64,000 nt of DNA, taken from assembly GCA_018806915.1 (NCBI GenBank), contig JAGKQI010000100.1, positions 186,001-250,000 of the forward strand. Direction: 5' to 3'. Within the stretch, counting starts at the first letter, position 1. The number at the start of each line of letters is the position of its first letter. This document shows, piece by piece, positions 1 to 9,801 of the stretch. Origin of the DNA: Phytophthora colocasiae (taxonomy: Eukaryota > Oomycota > Peronosporomycetes > Peronosporales > Peronosporaceae). Both the position numbers and the translations under genes were made by a program. The notes below the pieces were generated by a model. The model was not told the DNA's origin. It searched no databases and saw only the letters and a list, made by a program, of their open reading frames with translations.

Positions 1-642
1 AGTACATGTAGTTTAGTTTAGGAAAAGCTGAGGCTATGGCCTCAAATGAAAGGTATTGCGCCTGAATTCCAATGGAACGACAGGGTAACTCGAAAGCGCG
101 TAACGAGTCTTCGGGCACTTTCAATGGTTCAAATCTTCCCCCCGACCTCCAGCTGGTTTTAACGCAGTGCAAGACAAACTCGTACCAATGGTCAACACGA
201 ACGTGTCGAGGTTGGCAAACTCTGGTTCAGTTCGGTTCGCGTCAAGTGCCGAGCTGGCCTGTCGATTCCTTAAAAATACCTTCCAAATATTATAATGAAT
301 CTGAACAAATACGATTGAAATTTACTTTGATTGAAGTTTTGTAAGAATGATGAACTGTATCATTTGATCAAAAGAGTAATTTGTTCGGATTTTACAACGG
401 CGATATGACAATCAGTACTACTAGTATACTCCATGAACTGCCTAAGGCGGAAGTGAAACGACGAGTACGTCTTTCCTGTCCGCCTGTCAAGCTGAATTGA
501 CCCTCTTTGTCGATGATGGAGACAGGCCGGGATTTTCGGTTCGGAGCTAACGTTAAACGAGCTGCAACTGGCCAACCTTAGGCGCGTGTCGCCCCCGCAT
601 GGATTTCGCTTAGGCGATCGTCTCCCAGATTGCAGACTTCGA
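1..642. other. Intergenic, no gene recognised
   Basis: Short open frames occur on both strands (for example 72-344 plus and 360-575 minus), but none has a recognisable domain, a low-complexity signature or a plausible gene structure. I see no repeat or transposon end here. Confidence 0.5.
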
Positions 643-658
643 GCTCACTTCTCCTTTT
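643..658 (+). promoter_or_regulatory. Candidate oomycete initiator (Inr) element
   Basis: GCTCACTTCTCCTTTT closely resembles the pyrimidine-rich oomycete initiator consensus (GCTCATTYYNCAWTTT type). It lies 30 nt upstream of the ATG at 688. This placement supports transcription starting here and argues against using the upstream in-frame codon at 586. Confidence 0.4.
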
Positions 659-687
659 CCCCAGTCCAGCACCGATCGATTTTGATC

Positions 688-1920
688 ATGAGCAGCACAA
701 CATCGTCGGAACGAGTAACCCGGTCCACCTCCTCTCAAGAACGACTTTACCTTTCCCAAGAAGAAGCTCGTCGTCTGGAAGATTTGGCCGACCAAGTCGT
801 ACTGGATACCGTCGAGTACTACGACAGATTCCGGTTCACTGAGAAGCGCGTAGTGGATCCGAACGCCTGGAAAGATGTCGGTCATCGGGACAACCTCATC
901 GTCTATCGTGAACGTTCAGGTCCTCGACCAACGTACCCGTCGATTCGAGCAATGGACGGGAGTTTACAGCTCGTTCCGTGCAAATCCGCTCCTTCCGTGA
1001 AGATCGTCGGGATGCTACAAGGCACATTGGACGACGAAATGTATGGCTGCTTTGCTGATAGTGACGATACCGTCAAGATGCGGACGGCGGTTGTAGGTGA
1101 TATGATGGAAAACTTCCACTGGTTGGCGACGATTTCCGAACAAAGTGATGAAGATCCGTTCCGATTCTGCGGTGTTGCAAGATGTACACTCGGGATGTCG
1201 CTGCCTTTAACGAAAACTCGTGGTGCGTGCTTGGTGATCTCTATGGGGATGACGACGAACACGCACGGGGAACGGATGGGCTACTACGTGGTCCACTCGG
1301 TGGATTTCACTGAGCCTATGAACAACCAGAACTATCTCCGCGTTAAGTGTTCGCTCTGTTGGCTTAAGACAGAACTGTCGAACGGCAAAGTGGAGCTTTA
1401 TATGAAAGGCTTCGCTGCCCCAATGGGGATCGTTCCTGAATTTGCAGCTTTCCCAGTCCTTGTCAGCTGCGTATTGGGGGCTGGAATGACCAGTGATGCT
1501 GCGTACTCGAAGAAACTGGCGTGGATGATTCATGACGCTGGGGAATACGCACAACGTCACCCACCTCCGGTTATGACGGAGTGTGTAGGACGATGTAAAA
1601 ATGCGTTCGGGGCCCCGAAAGGCAGTGGAAACTTCCACCGTTGTCTGGTTTGTCGCGAAGCGGTGTGTAGTACGTGCCAGGTAGTACGGAAAATCCCCGT
1701 GGACGTCATGGATGGACGAGTGAGTATGAACAGATGCGTCGTCTGCATTTTGTGCATGCACCGAGCTCAGACACTCAGTGCAGTGGCGTTCGCTCGAAGG
1801 GATTTACGTTTGAAGAAGGGAAAAGCTATCGACGCTGCCCGTACGTCGATCACCAGCAGTACGGAACGAGAAGTCATGTTCACACCAAGCACTGAGAGGC
1901 AGTTTTATGAGACCCATTGA
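688..1920 (+). CDS. START-like / FYVE-like zinc-binding domain protein
   Basis: Predicted protein of 410 residues, single exon. The open frame extends upstream to 586, but the ATG at 688 sits just after an Inr-like element and opens the natural protein start (MSSTTSSERVTRS). Residues about 60-270 look like the lipid-binding START-like fold common in oomycete START/FYVE proteins. Residues about 298-359 are cysteine-rich, with CX3C, CX2C, CX4C, CX2C and CX2CX2C spacings, including FHRCLVCREAVC, which resembles the HHCRxCGxxxC core of FYVE zinc fingers. The basic R(R/K)HHCR phosphoinositide-binding signature is not intact, so PI3P binding is uncertain. Oomycetes carry large families of such proteins, probably linked to membrane lipids. 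Family assignment is from motif recognition only. Confidence 0.7.
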   Translation: MSSTTSSERVTRSTSSQERLYLSQEEARRLEDLADQVVLDTVEYYDRFRFTEKRVVDPNAWKDVGHRDNLIVYRERSGPRPTYPSIRAMDGSLQLVPCKSAPSVKIVGMLQGTLDDEMYGCFADSDDTVKMRTAVVGDMMENFHWLATISEQSDEDPFRFCGVARCTLGMSLPLTKTRGACLVISMGMTTNTHGERMGYYVVHSVDFTEPMNNQNYLRVKCSLCWLKTELSNGKVELYMKGFAAPMGIVPEFAAFPVLVSCVLGAGMTSDAAYSKKLAWMIHDAGEYAQRHPPPVMTECVGRCKNAFGAPKGSGNFHRCLVCREAVCSTCQVVRKIPVDVMDGRVSMNRCVVCILCMHRAQTLSAVAFARRDLRLKKGKAIDAARTSITSSTEREVMFTPSTERQFYETH

Positions 1921-2256
1921 GTGGATCCTTACTTTTCAAAATGTATCTGTAGTTGTGACTTTACCCTTTGATGGTTGGATGTATGTTTTTCTTTCACTTT
2001 AAGGGAACTAAAAACTCTCCACCGAAGGTCTAGACCGGTACTAGTACTCTCAAGTAGAACACAACGTAATATAATGCGTGGAAGATCTACTGGAATGATG
2101 AAGAAACAAGATGATTTGTTGTACATCCCTGTGTCTTGTTGCTAATTTGTCCAGTTGTACCTTACCCAGGTTACTACATCACTTTCGCGATAACTCAAGC
2201 AGGGGGCAGTTACAGGCTGATTTTAGCAATTACTCAACGACAGGCTAGTATCTAAG
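1921..2256. other. Intergenic, no feature seen
   Basis: AT-rich spacer of 336 bp between the START/FYVE-like gene and the membrane-protein gene. It presumably holds the terminator of the first and the promoter of the second; I see no repeat or coding signature. Confidence 0.5.
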
Positions 2257-3534
2257 ATGTTTGGCCGCTTTAACGCACCAAGAACGAGAACTGTTGCTTC
2301 AGAGTCTTCACAACCGCCTTCATCCTGTTCAGAACGCCTACGTACCGAAATTTCCTCCCAATTCAAACGTCTGATTGATTTGTGGTTTGCAGTTCACTTG
2401 GAACATTACGGTGGCAAATATTCAGTTGAACGAATGCTGGCACTGGAAGAGTATACGAAAAACACTTCCTTCGATCGAGTATTATTGGTGACGATTGGTG
2501 TTCCTCTTTTCGTAATTACTTTGGTTCTCTGTCAAGAAAGCGTTCCATTGCAAGACCCTGCCGATGGTTGGGAAGCAAATTATGGATTTTGGGTTCGTGC
2601 TGCGGTAGCTGGCGTTGGGATCGGTAATGCGGCCTCTATTCAAATCGGATTTTGGTTGGATGTTCCTCCATTTTCATTGAAAGAAACTGTAGGGTACTGC
2701 ATGCTAATGGCAACTGGATATGTGACTGCAGGGATGGTGACTGCAAGGTTATGGGTCTTTCCGATACCATTCTTCATGTTTAGCCTCTGTCTGGTGATGT
2801 CTACTGTGATTCTGGTGTATATTCGTCTGGTGGTCGGAAGCAGTGGATTTAAGCAGATTTTATCTCGGCGGGAACAGCTTCGTCGGCTCAATCGAGTGGG
2901 GTTGCTGCAAGCGATCATGTACATCGTATACCCAGCGTATCAAATTCTTTTCACTAAAGCTAGCCAGTCTCCGTACGAAATTCCAGTTCTAATGATCCTT
3001 CCAATTGTCCGACTGGTGTTGAAATTGATGTTCGTGTCTGCAGCGGCTCAAAAAGAAGATATGATTCCAGTCCAAGCTGTGTTTACCGTGGATTTCTTCG
3101 ATGCCTTTTACTTTGCTTCCTTCATCCAATCTGTATCTTCGTTAACTCTGGCGGGTGTGATGGCACTTGATCTGGTTCAAACTGCAAGTGAGTTGCATGA
3201 ATTACATCAACGTACGCGAAGAATATTATCTCGACTGCGATCTATACCCGGGATAAACCTTCAACCGACGGATAAACTTCTCGTTGCAGTTCGAGAATTG
3301 TGCACTCACGATATTGAAATTTCAAACGCAATTCAAGTGCGTTCATGCATTTACCACGAACTGTCAGATGAAAGAAGAACGCTTTTAGGAAAGATAGAGA
3401 GTTTTCTGTGCAGAGGGTACTGTACCAATTCATACCAGCACAACCTGAAAACGATGTCCAGAACGATTTCTGCCACGCCAAACTTGGATAAAGTGTCCCG
3501 AACAAACTGGAAAAATCGTTGTTTCCGTGGTAAA
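2257..3534 (+). pseudogene. Multi-spanning membrane protein, 5' part (disrupted by retrotransposon)
   Basis: First 426 codons of an oomycete-type polytopic membrane protein, starting at an ATG (MFGRFNAPRTRT). A soluble N-terminus of about 75 residues is followed by roughly seven to eight hydrophobic segments (for example around residues 85-100, 120-140, 148-168, 172-195, 218-238, 245-265 and 290-310). A hydrophilic loop containing HELHQRTRRILSRLRSIPG then follows. The frame stops (TGA 3538-3540) only because a retrotransposon begins at 3535. The same reading frame resumes at 9211, so the uninterrupted gene would have encoded about 603 residues. The family is not one I can name; function unknown, possibly transport or sensing. 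Without excision the product is truncated. Confidence 0.75.
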
Positions 3535-3684
3535 TGGTGAGCATCCGGAGGATGCTTCGTTTTCCGGATCAATCGATAGGAGTTTCAAGTGTATAGTTAG
3601 GATCAGAACCCAGGACGTCAGCAACGGACAGAACGCCGAGAGTCTACAGGAGGCTCACTTTCCAGTTTTCTGTCTGCCGATAAC
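3535..3684 (+). repeat. Split direct repeat A1 (5' end of YR retroelement)
   Basis: 150 bp beginning TGGTGAGCATCCGGAGGATG. It matches 8976-9125 with no difference that I can see by eye, and it follows directly on the host codon AAA (3532-3534). Its start contains a small palindrome (CATCCGGAGGATG). Confidence 0.92.
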
Positions 3685-4427
3685 AAGCCCAAGAGTCTCA
3701 ATCACCGTCGTTTCCAAACGCATGCCTACTCTAACCGCGGGAGACATTGCCTTCGTGGGCCCTACGCACGTGCCTTCACTCGAAAACTTCACTTATGTGC
3801 GCGTAACGAAGGTTCATGGGACATCGGCTACTGTAAGACGCACTGGACCAGACAGCTCCGAGGAGAGCCCAGAGTTTGATGTCAAGGTCTCCTCTCTACG
3901 CCATCGTATCGTTGGTGACGATGAAACCGAGCACTGGCCGGGAACCTACGTAGCCACCCGACCAGACGAGCGGAGAAAGTAGTGATCAGTGGGCTCATAC
4001 GGATTGGTTACCGGGTACAGGCATGAACGCTAAATTAGCCCAACTACATGTACAATGCGGTACTTCATCTCTCCGGGTTGGTCTAACGACCCTCCAACAA
4101 TAATCGCTGTTGACCGGCTCAACTACGCTCTACAAACCGGCGCTTCCTCAATGTGATGACCTTAAACGCGCTTGAACTACTGGATCGCCAGAACGAGGTC
4201 ATTGTGGCATGGAAAAAGCAGGTCCGGACTCCCAGTAAGCGTGACGTCGACGATGTTAAGCGTGCCGTTCAACCCTGAGGAAATTCACCAAACCCGACAC
4301 ACTGGAAATTGTATCAGTCCGCCGGCAACACATTGTCGAGCTCGACGGACGTAGTGGTAACTCAACTGATGTTTTTACAGATACGCAGGCCACCTCGGAT
4401 GCAGAGCAGTTAGGATCTTCACCCGAC
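3685..4427 (+). pseudogene. YR retroelement leader / gag N-terminal remnant
   Basis: Between A1 and the recognisable Gag-like stretch. An open frame to 3982 encodes a segment with TAGDIAFVGPTHVPSLENFT and EHWPGTYVATRPDERRK, reminiscent of a small chromatin- or capsid-like module, but I cannot assign it. Downstream to 4427, frames are broken by stops. It is probably the 5' part of the element's first ORF, decayed. Confidence 0.35.
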
Positions 4428-5500
4428 ATGACTAACAATGTTAACCTCGCTTTTAGTGATTCAGATGACGAAGGTAAAACAGAGGACCAAGTTTTACAGC
4501 GAGAAGACATCAACAGTGTCCGCCTCCAGAACCGATCGCTTTCACAAGCGGTTCCGCCCAATCCACCAGAAGAACGATACGACCTTATCCTGGACCAGGT
4601 CGACATCCCTGTGCTGCAGACAACCGGTGAAGCCTGCCTCAGCGTTTCGCCCCTCGGCTATGGAGAAGTTCGTTCACGACGCAGTTGTTCACCCTTCACT
4701 ACTCGGTAAGAACCCGCAATTTGTTATTGAATCTGCAACAAGGACCCCGGACCAGGTTTTTAGCGACCCCCAGTGCTGCTACGACTCGCGTACGATCTCA
4801 GCTTTGGCATCAGAGGTTTGTCAGTGATGCATTTCCGGCGTTTCATTCAAGAACTTGAGCCGCACTCGTCAATGACGGGCATCAACATGACGAACTTCGG
4901 ACGGTCGAATGCACTTCAGCCGGCTTCCCACCTTCCTGCCTCCGAGATATTGCCGACGCTTTCGAGAAGCTGCTCTTCTTTGCCCAAGGATTCTGCAACA
5001 ACACTGTCTATTGTTTTATCAAGACTGGTGCGGAGTTCATATCAAGGATGTCAGTGCTCTCAAATCCCTGACATGGCCACGTGCAACATGCTGGTCCACT
5101 GGGTCAACTCTAAACTCGGGAAGTTCCGCAGTGAGATCATTGCGTCAAATCTCCAGGCAGCAGTGCAAGTTGGACTCGAGTTCACCAGAAAGGATGACCA
5201 TCTGATGGAACTTTACGAAGCCCTTCACCAAAAGCAGATAACAGCTCAGGTATTACCGAAACAACAACGAGGACCAACGGCGAGCAGACCAAACCCCGTA
5301 CGCACAGCAAAACGACCCACTGTTCCTCGCGAGCTGCTCGACATGTTGCCTAAACAAGGCGACAAGACACTGTGTATGCGCTACTTGTCGAAGAAAAGGT
5401 GCACGGGACCAACTCAGGGTCAATGCTTGACCCTAAACGGGCGCATTTCAAGCCCTCGCACTACCTGTCGACGCTAAGGCCTACATCGACAACAATTTCA
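4428..5500 (+). pseudogene. Gag-like ORF of YR retroelement (frameshifted)
   Basis: An acidic N-terminal stretch (MTNNVNLAFSDSDDEGKTED) is followed, in shifted frames, by an alpha-helical Gag-like core from about 4860 to 5240 (for example MLVHWVNSKLGKFRSEIIAS). A basic Cys-containing tail follows near 5340-5480 (KTLCMRYLSKKRCTGP, then RAHFKPSALPVDAKAYI in another frame). The tail resembles the single Cys-rich RNA-binding motif near the end of DIRS/Ngaro Gag proteins. At least three frame changes are needed to read it through, so it is decayed. Assignment rests on position upstream of the reverse transcriptase and on the tail motif. Confidence 0.55.
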
Positions 5501-5660
5501 GCGTACTAGCGTCAGAGTTTGCCGATCTGTGACGCCAAACCGCTGCTCCAGATCTGGTATGTCACCGACAGATCAATCAGCCATCGCTACATAGTCGGTT
5601 GTGGGCGGTATCGGTTCTCAACAGCGGGAGTACATGCTTCCGAAGCAGACCGCTACAACG

Positions 5661-5908
5661 TGAGAGTACAGGCTCTACGTCTCAGACTTCAGGAGTACAG
5701 GCTCTTGAAAATTCAACTCAGACTTCAGGAGTACATGCTCTTGAAAATTCAACTCAGACTTGCATGAGTACAGGCTCTTGAAAATACAACTCTGACTTCA
5801 GGAGCACAGGCTCTGAAAATTCAACTCAGATTTCAGGAGTACAGGCTCTGAAAATACAACTCAGACTTCAGGAGTACAGGCTCTTGAACATACAATTCAG
5901 ACTGTCCA
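5661..5908 (+). repeat. 36-bp coding minisatellite between gag and RT
   Basis: About six to seven imperfect copies of a 33-37 bp unit containing 'TTCAGGAGTACAGGCTCTTG' followed by AAAATTCAACTCAGAC. In one frame the unit reads as a 12-residue repeat (TSGVQALENSTQ). Two units lose three bases of CTTGAA, and one carries a TGCATG interruption. The array lies in the linker between the Gag-like and reverse-transcriptase regions. Confidence 0.85.
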
Positions 5909-6051
5909 GCCAGCAATACCAGCAGATGCGTTATTCCTCCAGCAAGGGAAGGATGCACTTGACAGTTTTAATCGGACTCAGACGGCCATAAGGCAAGCCC
6001 TCAGTAGCAGAGCGAGACGAGGCCTTTCGCCAATTCGCCGAACGCTACGGC

Positions 6052-7800
6052 GTGCAGTTACCGAACACAAACGCTGTGCAACATGGAGAACTTGACAAAC
6101 AGCGTATCAGTGCAGTATCCAGAGTAGCACGACGCTCTGGCTTAGACCTGGCTCAGTTGGTGAGAGTTTATCGGCATCAGACACGAACCGACCCCAGGCC
6201 GAACAAGGATTTATTCGAACTGACCGTCTCCACCAGACCGGAGCTCCATCAGCTCACCACCCAGTGGAACTTAATCGTTCGGCATGGTGTCATACCCGCG
6301 TGGAAACCAAACAGACCAGCCAGGCAGCGCTCGCGACCGTTTAACCATAAAATTTCAGCCGCCCATTGCCAGCAAGTACGAGATCACATCTTCAAAGGCC
6401 AACAAGAAGGACGACATCTCGTCGTGGAAGCAGATCTACTGAATCAGTGGCCTGAAATCTACATCAGCCCGGTCGGAGTCACAGAAAAGCACAATCACTG
6501 GCAGCGATCCGGGTCATCAATGACTACTCATACCCACCCGATGCCTCTGTCAACGACTTTATTGATCGAAGTACATTTCGAGATTTCATACAACCCCCCT
6601 CGCGACATTGCGCGTCGGATTTTCGAGCTGCGAACCCGATTTCCGATCATGTGATTTTGATAATGTTGGCGATGTTTCGGTGCATTTCGACACATTCCTG
6701 TAGCAGCAGACCACGTTCACATGTTCGGTTTTCAGTTTGACGGGTACATCGTGATCGACTTAGCCTGCGGATTTGGCTGGTGTGGATCTCCATCGTTTTA
6801 CGCGGTAGCAGGATCACTGATAAATTACTTGTACCAGCCGCCACGGCCACAGCGATCTCTGTCACCGCTCGATTCGACCTGCTTCGTGGGGAATTATTGG
6901 TGCGACGACCACACGTGCCTCGGAAATCGACACAGGAACCCGGTGTGCGGAAGCAACTGGGCACTGCGGAAGGCAATGGCGACACTGGGACCACAGCCGT
7001 AAACGAAAAGAAATTCACAGGATGGTCAACCGAGCTCAAGGCTCTCGGCTTGATGTGGAATACGGTGTCTGGAACGGTGGCGGTTCCCGATGATAAAATT
7101 GCCAAAGCACGACTACGCATTCAAGAACTCCTCCACACCAACGAATCCACGCTCTCAGCCATCAACAAATGATTAGGAGTCTTCGCCACGTTTCAACATG
7201 CTTTCCGCCGGCCCGGGCATTCTATCAAAATCTCTAAGTGTTTGCGACTACATTTCCACGTCCTCACATTCACCGCCAACTACCCAAAGACGTCCGCGAA
7301 GATTTGATATGGCATCTAGCCGTACTTGCTCAAGTGAAGATATTTAACTCCATTCCAGTGGAACACTTCGCACAGCTTCTGCCACCGTCGCGCCACGTCT
7401 TCATGGACGCTTCCGACACTGGTGTCTGCGTACTGGAACCACAGCTCAAGCAGTTCACGTACAATTCAGCAAAGCGGTAAAAACAAACATTCTGCCGCCA
7501 CGAAAACACAACCCGATCAATGTCCGCGAACCGATGGGGCCTACCCTCGCAGTACTCCATTGGGGTCCAAGGTGGACATCAACAGGGCGTGACAAAACTC
7601 ACGTCCGAATGTGGATCGACAATACCAGTGCAGTTGCTTGGCTGGAAAACGTGCAAGTCAACATCCAATAGCACGAGCTTACAACAGGCTCATTTCCTGG
7701 CAGAATTCCAACACTCATTCTCATGTTCTGCAGCACACATACCAGGGGACAACAATACGATGGCGGACGCTGATCCAGGGCTTGGAGCGCAGATCATTCA
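6052..7800 (+). pseudogene. Reverse transcriptase-RNase H of YR retroelement (frameshifted)
   Basis: RT fingers begin near 6240. RVINDYSYPPDASVNDFIDR (6508-6567) is the DIRS/Ngaro-type fingers motif. GFQFDGYIVIDLACGFGW and GSPSFYAVAGSLINYLY at 6724-6830 are palm motifs, and FVGNYWCDDHTC (6884-6920) holds the catalytic aspartates as WCDDH, the form used by this superfamily. A thumb-like segment follows (KKFTGWSTELKALGLMWNT). RNase H begins with HVFMDASDTG (about 7396), whose Asp is the first metal ligand, and continues through INVRE (7518) to HVRMWIDNTSAVAWL (about 7602). Several +1/-1 shifts (for example near 6500, 6590, 6880, 7000 and 7480) break the frame. In an intact element the product would copy element RNA into cDNA. 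Confidence 0.85.
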
Positions 7801-7899
7801 TATACACTCTGTGGACTAACTTATCCAATTCCTGGACACAGATACATATTCTTCCGCCGTTCGACGATCTCTTGAGTCTTTGGGAGACGTGCTCTGCGG

Positions 7900-8865
7900 A
7901 CATGCTCTCGCAGGTTCAACTTCCGGAAAATACTCACACATTGGCAGCAATGGTGCGCATTCTCACACCAACTAGGTGGTCACTGGATTACGGAACCAGT
8001 GTCGCGCGGCGAACAAGAAACTTGGGTGCTGTCTACTGTTGGAAGTATGGATGAACAAGGCTCGACAAGGAAATACGTTTGGGACTATCAAACTCAAGCT
8101 GGCCAGCATCCGGTGGTACCACAAGAGCTACATTGGAATCGACCTCACGGCATCACCCGACTTCACGGTACTTCTCCAAGGTATTAGCGCTTATCACCGC
8201 CAGTTCACAAGCTCCAACCATTACACCAGCTTTCCTGCGACTACTGTATCACCGACTGACCTTCAGCAGCCTCAGCATCGCCTTCTGTGGGGCAGTGTAT
8301 TGGTAGGATTCTTCTTCCTTCTGCGGAGATCAGAGTATCTTCGGATTGGACAGGTCAGACACTTCTACCGCCTCAAACATCAGAACGTATTTTTCTCGGA
8401 CGCGGAAGGGAAACCAACACCAGAATCAAAAGCAACATCGGTCACGATTGGTCTTGAGGGAGCCAAGAACGACCAATTTGGGCGGAGGTGGCGCACAATG
8501 CACGCTCAGGTGATCCAGTTATATGTCCAGTCATCGCGGTCAAACACCTCAACATTGCCAGGAAGAAGGCTGCGTACAAAGGCCAGTACCTTTGCGGCAA
8601 CTTAACAGCAGCAACGATGGCCAAGGCATCTCAAGACCACAGCAAAGAGCATCGGTGTACCAGATGCCAACTACTCGACACATTCAGTCCGGATTGGTGG
8701 CGCGACAGCCCTGCTGAGCGGCCAAGCGAGCAGTACGGCTATCAAACCCCTGGGTCGCTGGATATCGAACTGTTTTGAGCAGTACCCAACGCAATCGGCC
8801 ATCTCAACCTCGACACTCTCGCGACGGATGGTAGGCGCTCACACTCGACAGGCTCATTCGTAAGG
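7900..8865 (+). pseudogene. Tyrosine recombinase of YR retroelement (frameshifted)
   Basis: The N-terminal SAM-like part lies around 7940-8180 in shifted frames. The core-binding/catalytic domain shows GSVLVGFFFLLRRSEYLRIG at 8290-8349, carrying the first catalytic Arg. It then shows HSVRIGGATALLSGQASSTA (8680-8739, another frame), which is the HxxR box, and GRWISNCFEQYP (8755-8790), where the Tyr of EQYP is the expected nucleophile. All hallmark residues (R, HxxR, W, Y) survive although at least two frame shifts separate them. Such recombinases insert circular cDNA by site-specific strand exchange, which explains the split repeats and the absence of a long target-site duplication. Confidence 0.88.
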
Positions 8866-8894
8866 ACTCGAGAGCACATTACTTTTGGGGGCCG

Positions 8895-8975
8895 CTCACC
8901 ACGCCCTTACTCAAGGCTGGTCGAGGACAATGAAGTCCATTTGCCCCCAAACCGACTGATTTGTATCCTTGGAAA
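8895..8975 (+). repeat. Split direct repeat B1
   Basis: 81 bp from CTCACCACGCCC to ATCCTTGGAAA. It matches B2 (9130-9210) by eye with no visible difference and abuts A2 directly. Confidence 0.92.
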
Positions 8976-9125
8976 TGGTGAGCATCCGGAGGATGCTTCG
9001 TTTTCCGGATCAATCGATAGGAGTTTCAAGTGTATAGTTAGGATCAGAACCCAGGACGTCAGCAACGGACAGAACGCCGAGAGTCTACAGGAGGCTCACT
9101 TTCCAGTTTTCTGTCTGCCGATAAC
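8976..9125 (+). repeat. Split direct repeat A2
   Basis: Second copy of the 150-bp A repeat, preceded by AAA (8973-8975) exactly as A1 is. A2 is separated from B2 by four bases (CCGC). Confidence 0.92.
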
Positions 9126-9129
9126 CCGC

Positions 9130-9210
9130 CTCACCACGCCCTTACTCAAGGCTGGTCGAGGACAATGAAGTCCATTTGCCCCCAAACCGACTGATTTGTA
9201 TCCTTGGAAA
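9130..9210 (+). repeat. Split direct repeat B2 (3' end of YR retroelement)
   Basis: Terminal 81-bp copy ending ATCCTTGGAAA. Host coding sequence resumes with ATT at 9211 in the same frame as before the insertion. Confidence 0.92.
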
Positions 9211-9801
9211 ATTGCAGCTGCGGAAGTTAACCCGGCATTGAAACTATCTCCAAAGAAAGAGGATATTATCGCCGCGGTTGGTAACAAAAGTTCCACAAGA
9301 AAACAGTCAGTCGTTAATGGTTCAATCATTCTTCAGGAGGCACTGGAAGTTTTGTTCACTTCTGAATGCCTTGTTTTATCCGAGTATATGGAGGTTATCG
9401 TCCCTACTGTCTATGGGATATTCGTCCTGGCAATGATGCATCTTCCAAGTGCAGAATATCATTCCGAACTGAAAGATATCAATAACCGGAACATCACCGA
9501 CGTCGTCTCTCGGATATTCGCGTACGCTTTGATGGAGTTTGGATCTTTTGTCATTCTGGTGGTGTTCAAAAGTCGACTCTGCGGGATAAATACACTCTAC
9601 CAACTAGCGTTTGTCTCGGAGACGCAAACATTATTCGTTCAGTCGACTCTTATGATGTGGATACTGCTCACCTTGACATATCGGATCGAACACTTTGGTA
9701 CGTTTTTAGATGGTCATCATTTGAATCTCTTTAATTTTCGTATTTTGGATGCAGGTTGTGATTTCTCATTCAAGTTTGAGTGGATAAAGCTGGACACGTG
9801 A
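9211..9801 (+). pseudogene. Membrane protein, 3' part (continuation of 2257-3534)
   Basis: Continues the interrupted gene in frame (IAAAEVNPALKLSPKKED), with three to four further hydrophobic segments (around YMEVIVPTVYGIFVLAMMHL, FAYALMEFGSFVILVVF, LYQLAFVSETQTLFVQSTLM) and a conserved-looking tail that ends at TGA 9799-9801. A 57-nt in-phase intron (9698-9754, GTACGT to GCAG) probably separates a last mini-exon, giving a C-terminus of HFGCDFSFKFEWIKLDT. Retaining the intron would insert 19 residues without a stop. There is no ATG of its own at the start, which confirms that it is the back half of a split gene. Confidence 0.75.
9698..9754 (+). other. Probable 57-nt phase-neutral intron
   Basis: GTACGT donor and TTGGATGCAG acceptor match oomycete introns, and the length (57 nt) equals that of an intron in the neighbouring Hook gene. 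The sequence is T-rich and keeps the frame open if retained. Splicing gives a smoother hydrophilic tail, so I favour it being an intron. Confidence 0.6.

Larger units (their letters stand above)
3535..9210 (+). mobile_element. DIRS/Ngaro-type tyrosine-recombinase retrotransposon with split direct repeats
   Basis: A 5.68-kb element with the terminal order A1 (3535-3684), internal region, B1 (8895-8975), A2 (8976-9125), B2 (9130-9210). A1/A2 (150 bp) and B1/B2 (81 bp) look identical by eye. This is the split-direct-repeat layout of Ngaro/PAT-like YR retroelements, distinct from LTRs. In order, the internal region carries decayed gag-like sequence, a 36-bp coding minisatellite, reverse transcriptase with the WCDDH catalytic motif, RNase H, and a tyrosine recombinase with RRSEYL, HSVRIGGA and EQYP motifs. 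There is no integrase or protease. No target-site duplication beyond a shared AAA is seen, as expected for recombinase insertion. Coding frames are broken several times, so this copy looks non-autonomous. Confidence 0.9.

Noticed and set aside
586..687. Upstream start for the START/FYVE-like protein
   Set aside because: The upstream codon at 586 is not an ATG (GTG), and an Inr-like element lies between it and the ATG at 688.
1207..1761. 184-codon minus-strand frame opposite the START/FYVE-like gene
   Set aside because: Shadow of the plus-strand gene; no recognisable protein signature.
5661..5908. CRISPR-like array
   Set aside because: Units are contiguous 33-37 bp tandem repeats without spacers, inside a eukaryotic retroelement.
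3535..9125. 150-bp direct repeats taken as LTRs of a conventional LTR retrotransposon
   Set aside because: The element encodes a tyrosine recombinase rather than an integrase, and a second repeat pair (B1/B2) flanks A2, giving split direct repeats instead of LTRs.
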